A stretch of 12,785 nucleotides of DNA from Desulfobulbaceae bacterium. GTDB taxonomy: Bacteria; Desulfobacterota; Desulfobulbia; Desulfobulbales; SURF-16. Below, piece after piece: positions 6,760-12,785 of this stretch (the stretch's first letter is position 1; each line of letters begins with the position of its first letter). The notes under the pieces are model-generated. The model was given only the letters and a program-made list of their open reading frames with translations. It made no database searches and was not told the origin of the DNA. The position numbers were made by a program, and so were the translations under genes. The stretch is taken from contig JAGHCC010000226.1 of the NCBI GenBank assembly GCA_021160685.1, positions 1 to 12,785 of the forward strand, given 5' to 3'.

Positions 6760-7146
6760 ATGCCGATTAATAAACTTTTTGGTGGAAATATCCCTTTGAT
6801 GGGCCAGGCTCTGAACCTGCGCTCGGAGAGACAAGGATTGATTCAGTCAAATATCGCCAACCTTGAAACACCCGGTTACAAAGTACAGGAATTTTCTTTT
6901 GATAATGTCATGAAAACCGTAATGGCCGGCCAGGGAACCTTGAGCCAGACCCATGATAAACATCTTGCTCTTGATCCTGTTGATGTCAGCCGTGGTCATG
7001 ATTTTAAAAAAGAGGATCGTCCTGTTGATATTGATGAGGAAATGCTCAAACTTTCAGAAAATCAGCTGATGTATGAGATTGCCAGCAGGCTGATTGGCAA
7101 GAAATTCGACGGTTTGAAATATGCCATTGAAGAAGGAGGGAAATAA
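6760..7146 (+). CDS. flgB: Flagellar basal-body rod protein FlgB
   Basis: A 128-residue protein, typical FlgB length. The N-terminal rod motif is clear: SNIANLETPGYK at residues 30-41. The C-terminal helix (LSENQLMYEIASRLIGKKFDGLKYAI, about 98-123) is the other half of the helical pair that packs in rod and hook subunits. FlgB is a proximal rod subunit, secreted by the flagellar export apparatus and docking near FliE on the MS ring. A strong ribosome site AGGAG (6749-6753) lies 6 bases before the ATG. It is the first gene of the operon driven from the sigma-54 promoter at 6700-6717 and is followed by flgC after 3 bases. Confidence 0.96.
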   Translation: MPINKLFGGNIPLMGQALNLRSERQGLIQSNIANLETPGYKVQEFSFDNVMKTVMAGQGTLSQTHDKHLALDPVDVSRGHDFKKEDRPVDIDEEMLKLSENQLMYEIASRLIGKKFDGLKYAIEEGGK

Positions 7147-7149
7147 GCC

Positions 7150-7584
7150 ATGGATATCCTGACGGCAATGAAGATCAGCGGTTCCGGCCTCAAGGCTGAA
7201 CGGGCCCGCCTGAATATCGCGGCCATGAACCTGGCCAACGCCAACACTACCCGCACCATGGAAGGCGGTCCTTACAGGGCAAAATCGGTTGTTTTCGGGG
7301 CCAGGCCGGTTGATTCTTTTCAGCAAACCATGGATTCGGTTTCTTCCCGGTTGCGCAGGGTCGATGTTGTTGAGGTCGTGGAAGACGATAAGCCTTTCAA
7401 GGAAGTCTATGAGCCATCCCACCCGGATGCCGATGAAAATGGTATTGTCCGGTTTCCCAATGTGGATGTGACCGAACAGATGGTTGATGTGATAGGCGCC
7501 CGCCGTGCCTATGAGGCTAATGTTACGGCACTGGACGCGGTCAAGAGTATGGCTTTGAAAGCGCTGGATATAAGTAGAAGGTAA
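7150..7584 (+). CDS. flgC: Flagellar basal-body rod protein FlgC
   Basis: A 144-residue proximal rod protein. It shows the N-terminal rod helix with NLANANTTRT (27-36) and the C-terminal conserved helix YEANVTALDAVKSMALKAL (about 121-139), both characteristic of FlgC. Its length is normal for the family. FlgC assembles with FlgB, FlgF and FliE into the rod in the periplasm after export. GGAGG at 7135-7139, inside the end of flgB, lies 10 bases before the ATG, so translation is probably coupled to flgB. The stop codon lies within the start of a purine-rich repeat tract that fills the gap to fliE. Confidence 0.96.
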   Translation: MDILTAMKISGSGLKAERARLNIAAMNLANANTTRTMEGGPYRAKSVVFGARPVDSFQQTMDSVSSRLRRVDVVEVVEDDKPFKEVYEPSHPDADENGIVRFPNVDVTEQMVDVIGARRAYEANVTALDAVKSMALKALDISRR

Positions 7585-7628
7585 AGGACAGAAGGTAGGG
7601 AAGGTAAAGAAGTAATGAATTAGAAGGG
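7580..7628 (+). repeat. Purine-rich 9-base repeat tract between flgC and fliE
   Basis: Units GAAGGTAGG, GAAGGTAAA and GAAGTAATG follow each other at 7591-7617, with a further GGTAAAG at 7580-7586 across the flgC stop. The 25 bases 7591-7615 match the complement of 5081-5105 at 23 positions, so this is the same repeat family as the palindrome before the response regulator, here as a single arm. The GAAGG-like purine core at 7623-7628 (GAAGGG) also supplies the ribosome site for fliE. Confidence 0.7.
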
Positions 7629-7635
7629 AAATAAA

Positions 7636-7929
7636 ATGAATACATTACCATTACAGCAAATCAGTCCGTCAGCCGCATCATTAACGGATGGAAAAGTTAA
7701 AACTGTCGACAGTGGTTTTGGCGAGGTTTTGCAGAAATCGATTGATTCGGTCAACGGGAATATCGAGGAGGCAAACAACCTCACCAGTGGATTGGTTTCC
7801 GGACAGCACGCCCGTATCCATGAAACCATGATCGCTATTGAAAAGGCGGATGTCACGTTTAAGCTGATGACAAAGGTTCAGCAGAAGGCCATTGCCACCT
7901 ATGAAGTGATTATGAGGATGCAGCTTTAG
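7636..7929 (+). CDS. fliE: Flagellar hook-basal body protein FliE
   Basis: A 97-residue protein of normal FliE length (about 100). The N-terminus is variable. The helical core runs from about 28 to 97, with FGEVLQKSIDSVNGNIEEAN and the conserved C-terminal segment HETMIAIEKADVTFKLMTKVQQKAIATYEVIMRMQL, including the typical KADVTFKLMTKVQQK and YEVIMRMQ. FliE joins the FliF MS ring to the rod and is one of the first proteins exported. The ATG follows GAAGGG at 7623-7628 with 7 bases between. Stop TAG at 7927-7929 is followed directly by the palindromic 9-base array. Confidence 0.95.
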   Translation: MNTLPLQQISPSAASLTDGKVKTVDSGFGEVLQKSIDSVNGNIEEANNLTSGLVSGQHARIHETMIAIEKADVTFKLMTKVQQKAIATYEVIMRMQL

Positions 7930-7931
7930 GG

Positions 7932-8046
7932 TTGGTTGAATTTGTTTTATTGGTTTGACTAGTTGAGCTGGTTTGGCTGGTTCAACCAATCGAACCAGTA
8001 TAACCAATTCAACTAGTTTAACCAGTCCAACCAGGTAAACCAATAT
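7932..8046. repeat. Palindromic array of 9-base repeats upstream of fliF
   Basis: Six consecutive 9-base units of the form YTGGTTNNN start at 7932, 7941, 7950, 7959, 7968 and 7977. Seven units of the inverse form AACCARNNN start at 7984, 7993, 8002, 8011, 8020, 8029 and 8038. The 9-base spacing is exact within each arm; unit cores vary (for example TTTGTT, CTAGTT). Each left core pairs with a right core about a centre at 7987.5, for example CTAGTT 7959-7964 with AACTAG 8011-8016, giving an imperfect hairpin of about 50 bases per arm. The array starts 2 bases after the fliE stop, and the last unit contains part of the fliF ATG. Confidence 0.9.
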
Positions 8047-9637
8047 GGCATCACCCAAGGAAATATTTGAACAGGCCCGGGATATTCTCAAGCAACTGAC
8101 GCTGATCCAGAAGATAGTGGCCGGCGTGATTGTTGCCGTTGTCCTGGGCGTTCTGTTAAGTTTGAGTTTTATGGGCACAGAGACCAGTTTTAAGGTTCTG
8201 TACAGCGGTTTGACTCCTGAAGACGCAGCAAGTGTAGTTGCCCGGCTCAAGGAGTCGCGTATGCCCTATGAACTTGCTGAAAACGGTTCAGCGGTCCTTG
8301 TCCCGGCCGGGCAGGTTTACGAGACCAGGCTGACTATGGCTGGTGAGGGGTTGCCCAGGGGAGGCGGGGTAGGTTTTGAGATTTTTGACCAGACCAGTCT
8401 CGGCACCACGGATTTTGTTCAGCGCCTCAACTATCAGCGTGCCCTGCAGGGTGAACTGGCCCGGACAATCAGCGGGTTTCGTCAGGTCAAGAGTGCCAGG
8501 GTCCATATTGCTACCCCGAAGGAATCTGTTTTTATTGAAGACACCAAGCCAACTTCCGCCTCGGTCAGTGTAGCGCTTGCGGGACGCGAAAAGCTCTCCA
8601 AGAGTGAAATTCAAAGTATTGTTAATCTTGTGGCCAGCGCAGTGCCGAATTTGTCAACAAAGAATGTGACCGTGGTGGACACTTTGGGGCGTCTGCTTTA
8701 TCGGCAGGCTGAGGATGAGGCAGCATTGCTGTCCTCCTCCCAGCTTGAGTATCAGGTTAAGGTCGAACACAATCTGCAAAATAAAGTTGAAAGCATGCTG
8801 GAACAGGTTGTGGGCGTCAATAAGGTTCAGGCCAGGGTAACCGCCGAGATTGATTTCAGTGAGGTGGACATGACCGAGGAAAATTTTGATCCGGAAGGTC
8901 AGGTGATTCGCAGTGAACAGCTCATGCGGGAGAGAGACGGCAGTGAAGATTTTGCCGCAGGGATCCCCGGAGTTAAGGGGCAACTGGCGACTTACACCGA
9001 GGCGGGTGAAGGCGGTGAAGACGACTACAATTCTCGTCGTGAAAATATCACCCGTAATTTTGAAATCAGCAAAAAAATACGGAAGACAAAAGAAACACCC
9101 GGAGCAATTACCCGGTTGTCCGTGGCAGTCATGGTTGATGGTCATTATGATAAAAATGAGGACAAAGAAGGTACGGTAACCCGGAAATATCAGGCCCGGA
9201 CAGCCGAGGAACTGTCCTATTTTACTAAATTGACCAAAAATGCCATTGGCTTTGACGAGGAACGCGAGGATCAGGTTGATGTCGTCAGCATGCCGTTTTA
9301 TCTCTCCTCCCTGGTGGAACCCGAGCCTGATAAAATGGAAAAATGGCGGACCCTGGCTGAACATCTGGTCATGCCCTTTGTTATTCTGCTTCTGTCGGTT
9401 GGTTTTCTCCTCTTTATTGTGAAACCGTTTTTCCGGTTGATGAGTGAACAGCAGGTTGGGGCGCAACGTGCCGCAGTCTTGGCGGAGAAGGGGCTTACTG
9501 AAGAGGAATTGGAGGAAGAAGAGTTGAAATTGCAGCCCTTGGGCATGACGGATCAGGAACGGATTTATAAATTGGCCCAGAGTGACCCGGACAGGGCTGC
9601 TGATTTGGTGCGACGCTGGTTGCGGGAAGAGGGATAA
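8045..9637 (+). CDS. fliF: Flagellar MS-ring protein FliF
   Basis: A 530-residue inner-membrane protein of normal FliF length. Two membrane segments are visible: about 24-43 (IVAGVIVAVVLGVLL) and about 441-459 (LVMPFVILLLSVGFLLF). Between them are the ring-building domains, with conserved stretches LYSGLTPEDAASVVARL (52-68), DFVQRLNYQRALQGELARTI (123-142) and ARVHIATPKESVF (151-163). The cytoplasmic C-terminus ends in DPDRAADLVRRWLREE (514-529), the FliG-binding segment. FliF oligomers form the MS ring, the base on which rod, export gate and switch are built. The start ATG has no proper ribosome site; the nearest purine run is AGG at 8033-8035, inside the repeat array. The fliF stop lies 3 bases before fliG. 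Confidence 0.97.
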   Translation: MASPKEIFEQARDILKQLTLIQKIVAGVIVAVVLGVLLSLSFMGTETSFKVLYSGLTPEDAASVVARLKESRMPYELAENGSAVLVPAGQVYETRLTMAGEGLPRGGGVGFEIFDQTSLGTTDFVQRLNYQRALQGELARTISGFRQVKSARVHIATPKESVFIEDTKPTSASVSVALAGREKLSKSEIQSIVNLVASAVPNLSTKNVTVVDTLGRLLYRQAEDEAALLSSSQLEYQVKVEHNLQNKVESMLEQVVGVNKVQARVTAEIDFSEVDMTEENFDPEGQVIRSEQLMRERDGSEDFAAGIPGVKGQLATYTEAGEGGEDDYNSRRENITRNFEISKKIRKTKETPGAITRLSVAVMVDGHYDKNEDKEGTVTRKYQARTAEELSYFTKLTKNAIGFDEEREDQVDVVSMPFYLSSLVEPEPDKMEKWRTLAEHLVMPFVILLLSVGFLLFIVKPFFRLMSEQQVGAQRAAVLAEKGLTEEELEEEELKLQPLGMTDQERIYKLAQSDPDRAADLVRRWLREEG

Positions 9638-9640
9638 GAA

Positions 9641-10663
9641 ATGGCCAGGAAAGAGCCTCTTGCGGATAATCTTAGCGGATCGGAAAAGGCGGCGGTTTTT
9701 TTGCTGACCTTGGGAGAAGATTTTACCTCCCAGGTTTTTCAACGTCTTGATGATGATGAGATCAAAGCCGTTGGTCGGCAGATGTCTAAGATGGATCATG
9801 TGGACAAGGAGGATATTGCCGCTCTGCTCAGTGAATTTCGTTCCGATGAAGGCGGCACGGAACTTTATTTCTCCGGTAACGATATGTTGGAGGCTGCCCT
9901 GAAAAGAGGGCTCAACACTGAAAAGGCCAATGCGATACTTAATGATATTCGTTCGGACTGGCGCTTGACTCTTTTTCAAAAGGCCAGAAAGCTTGAGCCC
10001 AAGGTCCTTTATAATTTTCTTCGTAACGAGCACCCACAGACCGTTGCTCTGGTTCTTTCCGTCCTTGATGTGAATCAGTCCGCCGCAATTCTGGCTGAGT
10101 TGAAGGAAGAGACCCAGGTTGAGGTGGTCGTGCGCATGGCTGAACTCGACAAGGTCAGTCCGGATATCCTGGTTGAAGTCGACCGGGTCCTGCAGGAAGA
10201 GCTTCTTTCTGTGGAGGGAATGGAAGGCCAACGTCTGGGAGGTGTCGAGGCCGTGGCTGAGATGCTGAACAATGCGGATCGCGCCCTTGAATCTCAGATT
10301 CTTGAAGGAGTGGAAGAGTATCGTGAAAGTCTGGCCGAGGACATTCGCAGGCTTATGTTTGTCTTTGAGGATCTTCTTACGGTTGATGATCGTGGAATCA
10401 TGTCTATTTTGAAGGAAGTTTCCACGGATGATTTGAAACTGGCCCTGAAAACCTCGTCGGATGAGTTGAAGGACAAGATTTTTGGCAATATGTCTTCAAG
10501 GGCGGTGGAAATGCTCAAAGAGGATATGGAGATTATGGGACCCACCCGTTTGAAGGATGTTGAAGGATCGCAGCAGGCCATTATTAAGATTGCCAAGCGT
10601 CTGGAGCAGGAAGGTAAAGTTCAGCTGATGAAAGGTGGTGGCGGGGATGATGAATTTGTCTAG
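9641..10663 (+). CDS. fliG: Flagellar motor switch protein FliG
   Basis: A 340-residue switch protein, usual length. The N-terminal domain starts LSGSEKAAVFLLTLGED (11-27) and binds FliF. The middle domain has the EHPQ motif at 130-133 followed by TVALVLS, part of the FliM-binding surface. The C-terminal domain carries the charged torque helix region DLKLALKTSSDELKDKIF (264-281) and NMSSRAVEMLKEDME (283-297). FliG forms the cytoplasmic rotor ring that interacts with stator proteins. GAGGG at 9629-9633, 7 bases before the ATG and overlapping the end of fliF, is the ribosome site. The glycine-rich C-terminus (KGGGGDDEFV) overlaps the start of fliH. Confidence 0.97.
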   Translation: MARKEPLADNLSGSEKAAVFLLTLGEDFTSQVFQRLDDDEIKAVGRQMSKMDHVDKEDIAALLSEFRSDEGGTELYFSGNDMLEAALKRGLNTEKANAILNDIRSDWRLTLFQKARKLEPKVLYNFLRNEHPQTVALVLSVLDVNQSAAILAELKEETQVEVVVRMAELDKVSPDILVEVDRVLQEELLSVEGMEGQRLGGVEAVAEMLNNADRALESQILEGVEEYRESLAEDIRRLMFVFEDLLTVDDRGIMSILKEVSTDDLKLALKTSSDELKDKIFGNMSSRAVEMLKEDMEIMGPTRLKDVEGSQQAIIKIAKRLEQEGKVQLMKGGGGDDEFV

Positions 10664-11405
10664 TGTTATTAAAATCCACGGTGACGGGAGTTCATTGGAT
10701 GGCCTGGAATCTTCCCTGCCGAATCTTGAAAACAGCGGTGAGTTTGTTTCTTATGAATCTCTTTGGCATGATCAGGACGGAGGTGCGGAGGAGATTGGCC
10801 TTACTGTTGCCGAAAAAATGAGGATGGAGCAGGAACGGATTCAATCAGAGAATGAAGAGATGATTGAAAAGGCCAGTGCCGAGGCGGCGGAAATAGAGAA
10901 GCAGGCTTATGACAAGGGTTTTGCCGGGGGTGAGGAGGAAGGCAGGGCTTCCGGCCGGGCGGAATTTGACGATCGAATGCTTCAGGCCGCAAATTTGATC
11001 AGGGAGTTGGAAATGGCGCGGTCTGATGTCCATCGCCGCTATGAAGAGGATTTGCTGCCGCTGATTCAGACCATGGTTGATCGTCTGGTCAATCATGAAG
11101 TGTCGGTTAATTCGCAGGTGATTGTGGCCTGTCTGCGGGATGCTATGGAGTATGTTGTCGCCCGGTCCAAGGTCAAGGTGCATCTGCATCCCATCGATTT
11201 TGAACGGATCAACAAAATGGAACAGGACGACCCACAGCCTCTTGCCGGCAGGCAACAGGTGGAGTTGGTCGCGGATCCTGATATTTCCGAAGGCGGTTGT
11301 TTCCTGGAAACTGAATTCGGTGAAATTGACGCGACCCTTGAAAATCGCCGAGAGCAACTGTATGAGGCGGTTGATAGGGCCTTTCAGGCGGCGATTGAGG
11401 ATTAG
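10647..11405 (+). CDS. fliH: Flagellar export ATPase regulator FliH
   Basis: A 252-residue protein. After a variable N-terminus it has a long charged coiled-coil region (about 56-90) and then glycines at exact 4-residue steps (G91, G95, G99, G103), the GxxxG helix that is a hallmark of FliH. The C-terminal half (about 115-250) has the FliH/YscL-type domain, with VKVHLHPIDFERI (177-189) and LVADPDISEGGCFLETEFGEIDATLENR (207-234). FliH dimers bind FliI and link it to the export gate and C ring. The frame could begin at GTG 10635; ATG 10647 or 10650 is preferred, with AAAGGTGG (10632-10639) as ribosome site. It overlaps fliG by 17 bases in a different frame, so translation is probably coupled. 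A palindromic repeat array follows the stop. Confidence 0.93.
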   Translation: MMNLSSVIKIHGDGSSLDGLESSLPNLENSGEFVSYESLWHDQDGGAEEIGLTVAEKMRMEQERIQSENEEMIEKASAEAAEIEKQAYDKGFAGGEEEGRASGRAEFDDRMLQAANLIRELEMARSDVHRRYEEDLLPLIQTMVDRLVNHEVSVNSQVIVACLRDAMEYVVARSKVKVHLHPIDFERINKMEQDDPQPLAGRQQVELVADPDISEGGCFLETEFGEIDATLENRREQLYEAVDRAFQAAIED

Positions 11406-11410
11406 TCTGA

Positions 11411-11545
11411 TTAGTTGAATTGGTTAAACTTGTTTTATTTGTTTGATTGGTTCGGCTGGTTAGATGTGGGAAGATGATGCAACCAAAACACAACCAATTC
11501 AACGAATAAAACCAGTCAAACCAGTTAAACAAATCAACCCATGAA
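11411..11545. repeat. Palindromic array of 9-base repeats upstream of fliI
   Basis: The left arm has six 9-base units at 11411, 11420, 11429, 11438, 11447 and 11456 (TTAGTT, TTGGTT, CTTGTT, TTTGTT, TTGGTT, CTGGTT cores, each followed by three variable bases). A 16-base loop follows (11465-11480). The right arm has AACCAA-type units at 11481, 11492, 11501, 11510, 11519 and 11528, in 9-base steps except for one 2-base insertion (11490-11491). The last, degraded unit runs into the fliI start codon. It is clearly the same family as the array before fliF; both share TTGTTTTATT-like and GGCTGGTT blocks but are not copies of each other. Confidence 0.88.
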
Positions 11546-12785
11546 TCTATCCACATGCATCCAGTCAGCTGAAAATGCTTCCCTTGTCTCGGTCCGGGGC
11601 CGGGTCAGCCAGGTAATCGGCATGGTGATTGAAAGCCATGGGCCGGGCATTCCGGTGGGCAGCATCTGTGAAGTGGATGTCTTTCGTGGCCGGAAGCGGG
11701 TGCCGGCCGAGGTTGTCGGTTTCCGTGACGGAAAGGTGTTGCTCATGCCTTTGGGTGAGATACGGGGTGTGGAGCCCGGCGCTGCGATCAGGATGGTGGG
11801 AGGACAGGCCATGGTGCCCGTGGCGGAATCCCTGCTGGGCCGGGTGATTGACGGCCTGGGAAATCCAATCGATAACAAGGGGCCTCTTGATTTTGGCCGG
11901 GAATATCCTCTTTATGCAGAACCGTTGAACCCCATGGATCGGCAACGAATCCTGGAGCCGGTTGATGTCGGGGTCAAGGCCATAAATGGTCTTTTGACTC
12001 TTGGCAAGGGCCAGCGTATCGGTATTTTGGCTGGTTCCGGAGTGGGCAAGAGTACACTCCTCGGCATGATCGCCAAACATACTGCGGCCGATATCAGTGT
12101 CATCGCCCTGATTGGTGAGCGTGGCCGGGAGTTGAAGGATTTTATCGAACGTGATCTTGGTGAGGAAGGGCTGGCCAGGTCGGTTGTGGTGGTGGCGACC
12201 TCGGATCAACCGCCGCTGGTTCGGATGCGGGGGGCCTATCTGGCCATGGCCATTTCCGAGTTTTTCAGGGATCTGGACCGGGATGTGATTTTGATGATGG
12301 ATTCCGTTACCCGTTTTGCCATGTCAAGCCGGGAAGTGGGGTTGGCCATTGGCGAACCGCCCACATCGAGGGGCTATACACCCTCTGTTTTTTCCCAGCT
12401 TCCCAAGCTGCTTGAACGGGCCGGCACCTGTGCGGGCAAGGGCAGCATCACCGGCATTTATACCGTACTGGTTGAGGGTGATGATATGAACGAACCCATT
12501 GCCGACGCCGTTCGTTCCATTGTTGACGGCCATGTGATCCTTTCGCGTGATCTTGCCAGCCGGGGGCATTACCCGGCTATTGAAATTCTCGGCAGTGTCA
12601 GCCGCTGCATGACCGATGTGGTTCCCGGGGAGCAGAGTGAAGCTTCCCATCGTTTTCTTGATATGCTTGCCACCTACAGACGTTCAGAGGATTTGATCAA
12701 TATCGGCGCTTATACCGCCGGCAGTAATGCGAAAATTGATCAGGCCATTGACATGATTGACGGCCTCAATGATTATCTCAAACAA
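11541..12785 (+). CDS. fliI: Flagellum-specific export ATPase FliI, 3' end missing
   Basis: The first 415 codons are present with no stop; the family has about 440 residues, so only a short C-terminal piece lies outside. F-type ATPase beta-like features: Walker A GSGVGKST 165-172, the catalytic-glutamate segment GERGRE 192-197, Walker B VILMMDS 249-255, and the conserved GEPPTSRGYTPSVFSQLPKLLERAG (271-295). The C-terminal helical domain begins at about 365. FliI hexamers unfold and deliver rod, hook and filament substrates to the export gate and are held in check by FliH, encoded just upstream. The start ATG lies in the sequence CAACCCATGAA with no Shine-Dalgarno sequence; it is chosen because the N-terminal beta-barrel domain (VRGRVSQVIGMVIES) follows closely and no better start exists. 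Confidence 0.97.
   Translation, partial: MNLSTCIQSAENASLVSVRGRVSQVIGMVIESHGPGIPVGSICEVDVFRGRKRVPAEVVGFRDGKVLLMPLGEIRGVEPGAAIRMVGGQAMVPVAESLLGRVIDGLGNPIDNKGPLDFGREYPLYAEPLNPMDRQRILEPVDVGVKAINGLLTLGKGQRIGILAGSGVGKSTLLGMIAKHTAADISVIALIGERGRELKDFIERDLGEEGLARSVVVVATSDQPPLVRMRGAYLAMAISEFFRDLDRDVILMMDSVTRFAMSSREVGLAIGEPPTSRGYTPSVFSQLPKLLERAGTCAGKGSITGIYTVLVEGDDMNEPIADAVRSIVDGHVILSRDLASRGHYPAIEILGSVSRCMTDVVPGEQSEASHRFLDMLATYRRSEDLINIGAYTAGSNAKIDQAIDMIDGLNDYLKQ

Noticed and set aside
7932..8046. CRISPR array
   Set aside because: Units are 9 bases with 3-base variable parts and are inverted about a centre; CRISPR repeats and spacers are each more than 20 bases and directly repeated.
7681..8250. Minus-strand frame with a valine/leucine/lysine repeat section over the fliE-fliF gap
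   Set aside because: Also a translation of the 9-base array joined to antisense of fliE and fliF.
8654..10231. A 525-codon open frame on the minus strand across fliF and fliG
   Set aside because: It lies fully antisense to two unmistakable genes, has no recognisable domain, and is explained by codon bias of the sense genes.
11209..11556. Minus-strand frame with a TNQTN-like repetitive protein
   Set aside because: The repetitive residues come from translating the 9-base array, whose period is a multiple of three; it has no independent support as a gene.

Overview
The window looks like a chromosomal segment of a flagellated, Gram-negative, Desulfobacterota-type bacterium (order Desulfobulbales or a relative). 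That placement is an inference from protein character, moderate GC and gene order; no search was run. The main content is the upstream part of a flagellar basal-body and export operon together with its sigma-54 regulators.

Layout. Positions 1-1278 (minus strand) hold ftsE and a partial ftsX, the ABC-type divisome regulator, joined by an ATGA overlap. Positions 1279-1914 are a 636-base gap with no gene. It has possible divergent promoters and two small non-coding elements (1516-1671 and 1750-1900). Each element has GTAAATATTCGGC-type inverted ends and an 8-bp flanking direct repeat, so they read as two diverged copies of one miniature transposable element (MITE). From 1915 everything is on the plus strand: a sigma-54 activator without a receiver domain, whose sigma-54 contact loop reads GAFTHA rather than GAFTGA; an exported TPR-repeat protein; and a full-length NtrC-class response regulator of the FleR/FlrC/FlbD type. 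A good sigma-54 promoter (GG-N10-GC) follows, then flgB, flgC, fliE, fliF, fliG, fliH and the first 415 codons of fliI.

How the genes work together. The regulators probably drive RpoN-dependent transcription of the flgB operon from the promoter at 6700-6717. FlgB, FlgC and FliE form the proximal rod and its junction to the MS ring (FliF). FliG is the rotor/switch protein on the ring, and FliH and FliI are the export-ATPase module.

Most unusual feature. Four intergenic gaps of the cluster are filled with degenerate 9-base tandem repeats, and three of these form large palindromes (before the response regulator, before fliF and before fliI). Two unit types are used: YTGGTTNNN with its complement NNNAACCAR, and a purine-rich GAAGGTAAA-like unit. 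The palindromic arrays run from the preceding stop codon to, or nearly to, the next start codon. The three genes after them have no visible Shine-Dalgarno sequence. I do not recognise these arrays as a named repeat class.
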